DNA from: Desulfobulbus sp.
Lineage (GTDB): Bacteria; Desulfobacterota; Desulfobulbia; Desulfobulbales; Desulfobulbaceae
Assembly (NCBI GenBank): GCA_011051875.1
Contig: DRKI01000156.1
Location: 1 to 37,705 of the forward strand
Reading direction: 5' to 3'
Length of the DNA stretch: 37,705 nucleotides
The position numbers and the translations under genes were made by a program. Position 1 is the first letter of the stretch. Each line of letters begins with the position of its first letter. The notes under the pieces were generated by a model, which saw nothing but the letters and a program-made list of their open reading frames with translations, did no database searches and was not told where the DNA came from. Shown piece after piece: positions 34,193 to 37,705 of this stretch.

Positions 34193-35926
34193 ATGTGGAG
34201 ATTTATCAACACCTTCAAGGAGATCTTCGGCAAGCGGCTGGAATTGCTGTATCCTGACCGGAATGTAGACCGGATCCTGGAACGGATCGCCCTGGTTTTC
34301 GGCCGCTACGATTACCTGGTTCGCAAGGAGCCTCCCGAGGGACCGCTCTGGGACGAGAAAAGCTGCCTGCTTATCACCTACGGCGACATGGTGACCAAGG
34401 AGGATGACGAATCACCCCTGGTCACCCTGCGTCTCTTTCTCCGCGAGTACCTGGCCGGGGTGATCACCGGCGTCCACGTGCTTCCCTTTTTTCCCTACAG
34501 TTCCGATGACGGCTTCTCGGTGATCGACTACCGGGAGGTGAATCCCGCCCTGGGCGGCTGGGCGGACATCCGCATGCTGGGCGAGAATTTCGATCTCATG
34601 GTGGACCTTGTCCTCAACCATGTCTCCAGCCATTCCCGGTGGTTCCAGGACTATATCGGCGGTATCGCCCCGGCCCGGGATTATTTCATCGAGGTGGACC
34701 CGGACACCGACCTGTCCATGGTGGTGCGGCCGCGGACCTCGCCCCTGCTGACCCCGGTGCAGACGGTGGCGGGCCAGCGCTGGGTCTGGACTACCTTCAG
34801 TGCCGACCAGGTGGACCTGAACTATGCCAATCCCGACGTGCTGCTGGAGATGATCGATATCCTGCTCGGCTACGTGGCCAACGGCGCAGTGATCATCCGC
34901 CTGGATGCCATCGCCTACCTGTGGAAGGAGATCGGCACCAGCTGCATCAACCTGCCCCAGACCCACGAGGTGGTGAAGCTGTTGCGTGATATCCTCGAGT
35001 ACATGGCTCCCGGCACCATGGTCCTCACCGAGACCAACCTGCCCCATGAACAGAACATCTCCTATTTCGGCGACGGCGACGAGGCCCATCTCGTCTACCA
35101 GTTCACCCTGCCGCCGCTGCTGCTCCATACGCTGCATTCGGGATCGTCGAGCTCCCTGCAGCAGTGGGTCAGGGACCTGGCGCCGCCACCGCCGGGCTGC
35201 AGTTTTCTCAACTTCACCGCATCGCACGACGGAATCGGTGTCCGTCCCCTGGAGGGACTGCTCAGCGACGCCGAGATCCTCGGCCTGGCCGATACGGTCC
35301 GGGCCTGCGGCGGCCTGGTTTCCAGCCGGACCGGACCCGACGGCAGCGAGCAGCCCTATGAGCTCAACATCACCTATTTCGATGCCATGAAGGATCCGGA
35401 CCGGCCCGATGATCTCAGCTGGCAGGCCCTGCGTTTTCTCTGTTCCCAGATCATCATGCTTGGCCTGCGCGGCATCCCGGCCATCTACTTCCACAGCCTG
35501 ACCGCCACCCGGAACAACTATGACGGCGTGGCCGCCACCGGTATGAACCGCACCATCAACCGCGGCCGCTGGCGCGACGACGAGCTGCGCAACCTGCTGG
35601 CCAGCCCGGAGTCGTCCACGGCCCGCGTGTTCAGGAGCTACGTGGACCTGATCCGGAAAAGGGCCATGGAACCCGCCTTCCATCCCGATGCGGTCCAGGA
35701 ACTGGTGGAGAGCCGGGATTCGCTCTTTGTCCTCGTCCGCAGGCCGGAAGAGGGTCGAACCATCACCTGTGTCCACAATGTCAGCCCGGTCAGGCAGGAG
35801 GTGCGGCTCAAGGAGCTCGGGCCCGCCCTGGCCCGGCGGAAAAGGGTCTGGGACTGCATCGGGGAGGAGAAGGTGGGGCCGGTGGTGTACCTGGAGCCGT
35901 ACCAGTGCTGCTGGCTGGCAAGCTGA
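34193..35926 (+). CDS. GH13 subfamily-18 sugar phosphorylase (glucosylglycerate-phosphorylase-like)
   Basis: A 577-residue (beta/alpha)8 alpha-amylase-family enzyme of the sucrose/glucosylglycerate phosphorylase group, which cleave a glucoside with phosphate to release alpha-glucose 1-phosphate. The active-site residues are readable: nucleophile Asp in IIRLDAIAYLWKE, acid/base Glu in MVLTETNLPHEQN, and transition-state Asp in NFTASHDGIGVRPLEG. The first conserved region is VDLVLNHVS. Motifs such as SCINLPQTHEVVKLLRDI and PYELNITYFDAMKDP fit the glucosylglycerate-type branch better than classic sucrose phosphorylase, though specificity by eye is uncertain. With the upstream GT4 it forms a make-and-recycle pair for a glycosidic solute. 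The start at ATG 34193 follows AGGAGACAAGGGT. Confidence 0.88.
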   Translation: MWRFINTFKEIFGKRLELLYPDRNVDRILERIALVFGRYDYLVRKEPPEGPLWDEKSCLLITYGDMVTKEDDESPLVTLRLFLREYLAGVITGVHVLPFFPYSSDDGFSVIDYREVNPALGGWADIRMLGENFDLMVDLVLNHVSSHSRWFQDYIGGIAPARDYFIEVDPDTDLSMVVRPRTSPLLTPVQTVAGQRWVWTTFSADQVDLNYANPDVLLEMIDILLGYVANGAVIIRLDAIAYLWKEIGTSCINLPQTHEVVKLLRDILEYMAPGTMVLTETNLPHEQNISYFGDGDEAHLVYQFTLPPLLLHTLHSGSSSSLQQWVRDLAPPPPGCSFLNFTASHDGIGVRPLEGLLSDAEILGLADTVRACGGLVSSRTGPDGSEQPYELNITYFDAMKDPDRPDDLSWQALRFLCSQIIMLGLRGIPAIYFHSLTATRNNYDGVAATGMNRTINRGRWRDDELRNLLASPESSTARVFRSYVDLIRKRAMEPAFHPDAVQELVESRDSLFVLVRRPEEGRTITCVHNVSPVRQEVRLKELGPALARRKRVWDCIGEEKVGPVVYLEPYQCCWLAS

Positions 35927-36154
35927 AGGATTCCGCTTGACCCCCGTGCTGCCGCCTTGCGGTGTCACGCACGGCTGTGGCACCCTGTAACCGGCTGCAG
36001 GTCCTGTATCGATTGCGGGTAATTGCATACCCCGTGATCGGGCATGTGCAGGCAGAGCCTGTCTTCATGGATTGTTGCGGCGGGGTTGGCCAAGACCTGG
36101 TCCGGCCCGCCGCTGTTCACCTGGATGGGGCATTTCACAGATGACGGAGAAGAG

Positions 36155-36529
36155 ATGGCACAGATTACACGCAGGGAGTATGTTCAGGTAACCGAGCATC
36201 GGCCATGGGGCACCTTTACCGTCCTGGCCGACGAGGAGGACCACAAGGTGAAGAGGATCACTGTCCGGCCGGGTCAGCGGTTGTCGCTGCAGCGGCACCG
36301 CCATCGGCAGGAACACTGGTACGTGACCAGGGGGCGCGCCATCGTGACCCGTAACGGGGAGCAGATCGCGCTCACCGCCGGTGAGTCCGTGGACATCGGC
36401 CGTGGCGATGTCCACCGGGTCCAGAATGAGGACGCAGAGGACCTGGTCTTTATCGAGATCCAGCTCGGCGATTATTTTGGCGAGGATGATATCGAACGTC
36501 TGGAGGATGATTATGGCAGGACCACATAG
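36155..36529 (+). CDS. Cupin protein, type II phosphomannose-isomerase domain
   Basis: A 124-residue single-domain cupin. ATG 36155 follows GGAGAAGAG with good spacing; a nearby ATG at 36141 is out of frame. Typical elements are HRPWGTFTVL, VKRITVRPGQRLSLQRHRHR, HWYVTRGRAIVT (cupin metal ligands His-x-His and a later His), and DIGRGDVHRVQNEDAEDLVF. The family (MPI_cupin) includes the C-terminal isomerase half of bifunctional GMP/PMI enzymes and free-standing forms that interconvert mannose-6-phosphate and fructose-6-phosphate. No nucleotidyltransferase half is present. It would supply mannose-6-phosphate for mannosylated products, compatible with the GT4 upstream. A 228-bp gap from the phosphorylase suggests a separate promoter or a weakly linked operon. 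Confidence 0.85.
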   Translation: MAQITRREYVQVTEHRPWGTFTVLADEEDHKVKRITVRPGQRLSLQRHRHRQEHWYVTRGRAIVTRNGEQIALTAGESVDIGRGDVHRVQNEDAEDLVFIEIQLGDYFGEDDIERLEDDYGRTT

Positions 36530-36549
36530 CCCGGGGGAGTATCGCCGTC

Positions 36550-37701
36550 ATGGATGAACTGGAACAGATTCTCTACAGGGTCAGACGACTGCCGGCCGAG
36601 CTGGAACCCTATCGCGAGATGCTGCTGGCCAACCTGGTGATGATCGGCGAGATCCCGGCACCCACCTTTGGCGAGGAGCGACGCATCGCCTTTCTTGAAC
36701 AGCGTTTCACCGAGTGCGGCCTGCAGAACTGCTCCACCGACGAACTGGGCAACGGTGTCGCCATCCTGCCGGGCAGTGAGGGGAAGCGGGCCATCCTGGT
36801 CACGGCCCATGCCGACACCCCCTTTCCCGCCAGCGTCGACCACACCTTCATGGTGAGCCACGGCCTGGTCCGCGGACCGGGTGCGGCCGACGACTCGCTG
36901 GGCATGGCCGTGCTGGCCACCCTGCCCACCCTCCTGGAGGGACTCGGCATCACGCTTGCCAGCGACCTGATCCTCCTGGGCGCCACCCGCAGCCTTGAAC
37001 AGGGCAACCAGGAGGGATTGCGGTTTTTCCTCGCCAACAGCAAGCGTCCGCTTGACGCCGGCATCTCGCTGGAGGGCGCATCCCTGGGCCGGCTCCATTT
37101 CCGGTCCGTGGCCTCCCTGGGCAGTCTCATCTCCTGCCACGTGGATCGCCGCTACAGCCAGCTCTCGGCCGTGGATGTCATCAACCAGGTGGTCAACCGG
37201 CTGCACGCCCTGGTCCTGCCGAGCCAGAGCCACACGGCCCTGGTCCTTGGCAGCATCGGCGGCGGCTCGTCCTACAAGGTGCCGGCCCGCAATGCGCAGC
37301 TGAAGTTCCAGCTCCGCAGCGATTCCGACCAGGTGCTGGTGGACCTGGTGGAACAGGTGGACGCCATTCTCGACGACATGGGCCAGCAGTCCGGCGTGTC
37401 GGCCCACCTGGAGGTCATCGCCAGGACCCGTTCCGGCGGGCTCGACTCCAATCATCCCCTGGTGACACGCACCCGCAGGGTCATGTCGGCCCTGGATATC
37501 CAGCCGTGGGACACCATCTATTCGCCGGTGATCTCCGGCTACGTGGAACAGGAGGTGCCGGCGGTCTGCATCGGCCTGACCAATGCCGACAACGTGAACT
37601 ATCCCGACGAGTCGGTGGAGATCGATCCCATCCTCACCGGCGTGGCCCAGTTGATCGGAATCCTGCTCACCATTGACGGAGGCTGTCGTGCTGAACATTG
37701 A
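36550..37701 (+). CDS. M20/M28-like peptidase-family protein with altered metal ligands
   Basis: A 383-residue protein starting 21 bp after the cupin gene, with GGGGGAG about 10 nt upstream of ATG 36550. Zinc-hydrolase features seen are the HAD motif in VTAHADTPFP and the bridging Asp in GPGAADDSLG, then a dimerisation-like domain (LVLGSIGGGSSYKVPARNAQ). The position of the catalytic and metal glutamates reads ATRSLEQGNQEG instead of an EE pair, and the C-terminal ligand region reads NADNVNYPDESVEI, where an Asn appears to replace the usual His. It may therefore bind a different metal set or be a binding protein rather than a peptidase; alignment by eye leaves this open. The last 14 bp overlap the start of a further gene. 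Confidence 0.75.
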   Translation: MDELEQILYRVRRLPAELEPYREMLLANLVMIGEIPAPTFGEERRIAFLEQRFTECGLQNCSTDELGNGVAILPGSEGKRAILVTAHADTPFPASVDHTFMVSHGLVRGPGAADDSLGMAVLATLPTLLEGLGITLASDLILLGATRSLEQGNQEGLRFFLANSKRPLDAGISLEGASLGRLHFRSVASLGSLISCHVDRRYSQLSAVDVINQVVNRLHALVLPSQSHTALVLGSIGGGSSYKVPARNAQLKFQLRSDSDQVLVDLVEQVDAILDDMGQQSGVSAHLEVIARTRSGGLDSNHPLVTRTRRVMSALDIQPWDTIYSPVISGYVEQEVPAVCIGLTNADNVNYPDESVEIDPILTGVAQLIGILLTIDGGCRAEH

Positions 37702-37705
37702 CAAC
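37688..37705 (+). CDS. Start of a further gene at the window edge (partial)
   Basis: GTG 37688 follows GGAGG with 5-nt spacing and reads VLNIDN to the window end, overlapping the upstream stop. Such a tight overlap is typical of an operon continuation. Only six codons are visible, so identity cannot be given. Confidence 0.35.

Noticed and set aside
36511-37704. Minus-strand frame of about 397 codons opposite the M20-like gene
   Set aside because: Antisense shadow; no domain features and conflicts with the well-supported plus-strand gene.

Overview
The window is a high-GC bacterial chromosome segment, densely packed with genes and with no rRNA, tRNA, insertion sequence, phage or CRISPR signature. 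The two-membrane (diderm) nature is clear from a TolC-type channel, three HlyD-type adaptors, an outer-membrane beta-barrel and a YdbH/YnbE/YdbL set. The overall style (stand-alone RapZ C-terminal domain, phasin-like protein, PAS hybrid kinases with a small membrane partner, GH13_18 phosphorylase beside a GT4 enzyme) suggests a Desulfobacterota member, possibly Desulfobulbales; that placement is inference from remembered families, not a search.

Layout. 1-7.1 kb, plus strand: 5'-truncated dGTPase-like HD hydrolase, CLC-CBS chloride protein, stand-alone RapZ C-terminal domain protein, phasin-like coiled coil, ABC1/UbiB kinase (a CTGT-N8-ACAG palindrome lies upstream), and a secreted outer-membrane beta-barrel, closed by a bidirectional terminator that runs into the 3' end of the opposing gene. 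7.1-9.8 kb, minus strand: a two-gene sensory module (143-aa His-containing membrane protein translationally coupled to a hybrid histidine kinase) behind a near-consensus promoter with a perfect 14-bp palindrome at the predicted transcription start. 9.85-13.3 kb, minus: YdbL, YnbE and YdbH, an envelope lipid-bridge set.

13.35-32.2 kb, minus, is the centrepiece. Read in transcription order it holds a roughly 3,900-residue surface protein, a TolC-family channel, a periplasmic HlyD adaptor, a 100-aa small protein, a GAF-GAF-TM-HlyD protein, and an M50 (site-2-protease-like) membrane protein fused to a HlyD adaptor. The giant protein has an N-terminal LEPR-like motif instead of a Sec signal peptide, DUF11-like repeats, 17 SdrD_B-type calcium-binding repeats and a distinctive C-terminal domain. 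There is no ABC ATPase, no RND pump and no RTX C-terminal repeat. I propose a type-I-secretion-like exporter in which the ABC transporter is replaced by the M50-HlyD / GAF-HlyD pair, dedicated to the adjacent giant adhesin. This is the best candidate for an undescribed system in the window.

32.2-37.7 kb: a roughly 600-bp AT-rich divergent intergenic region, then a plus-strand carbohydrate block: GT4 glycosyltransferase, GH13 subfamily-18 sugar phosphorylase, phosphomannose-isomerase-type cupin, an M20-like hydrolase with eroded metal ligands, and the first codons of a further gene at the window edge. The block looks like synthesis and recycling of a glycosidic solute such as a glucosylglycerate-type compound.
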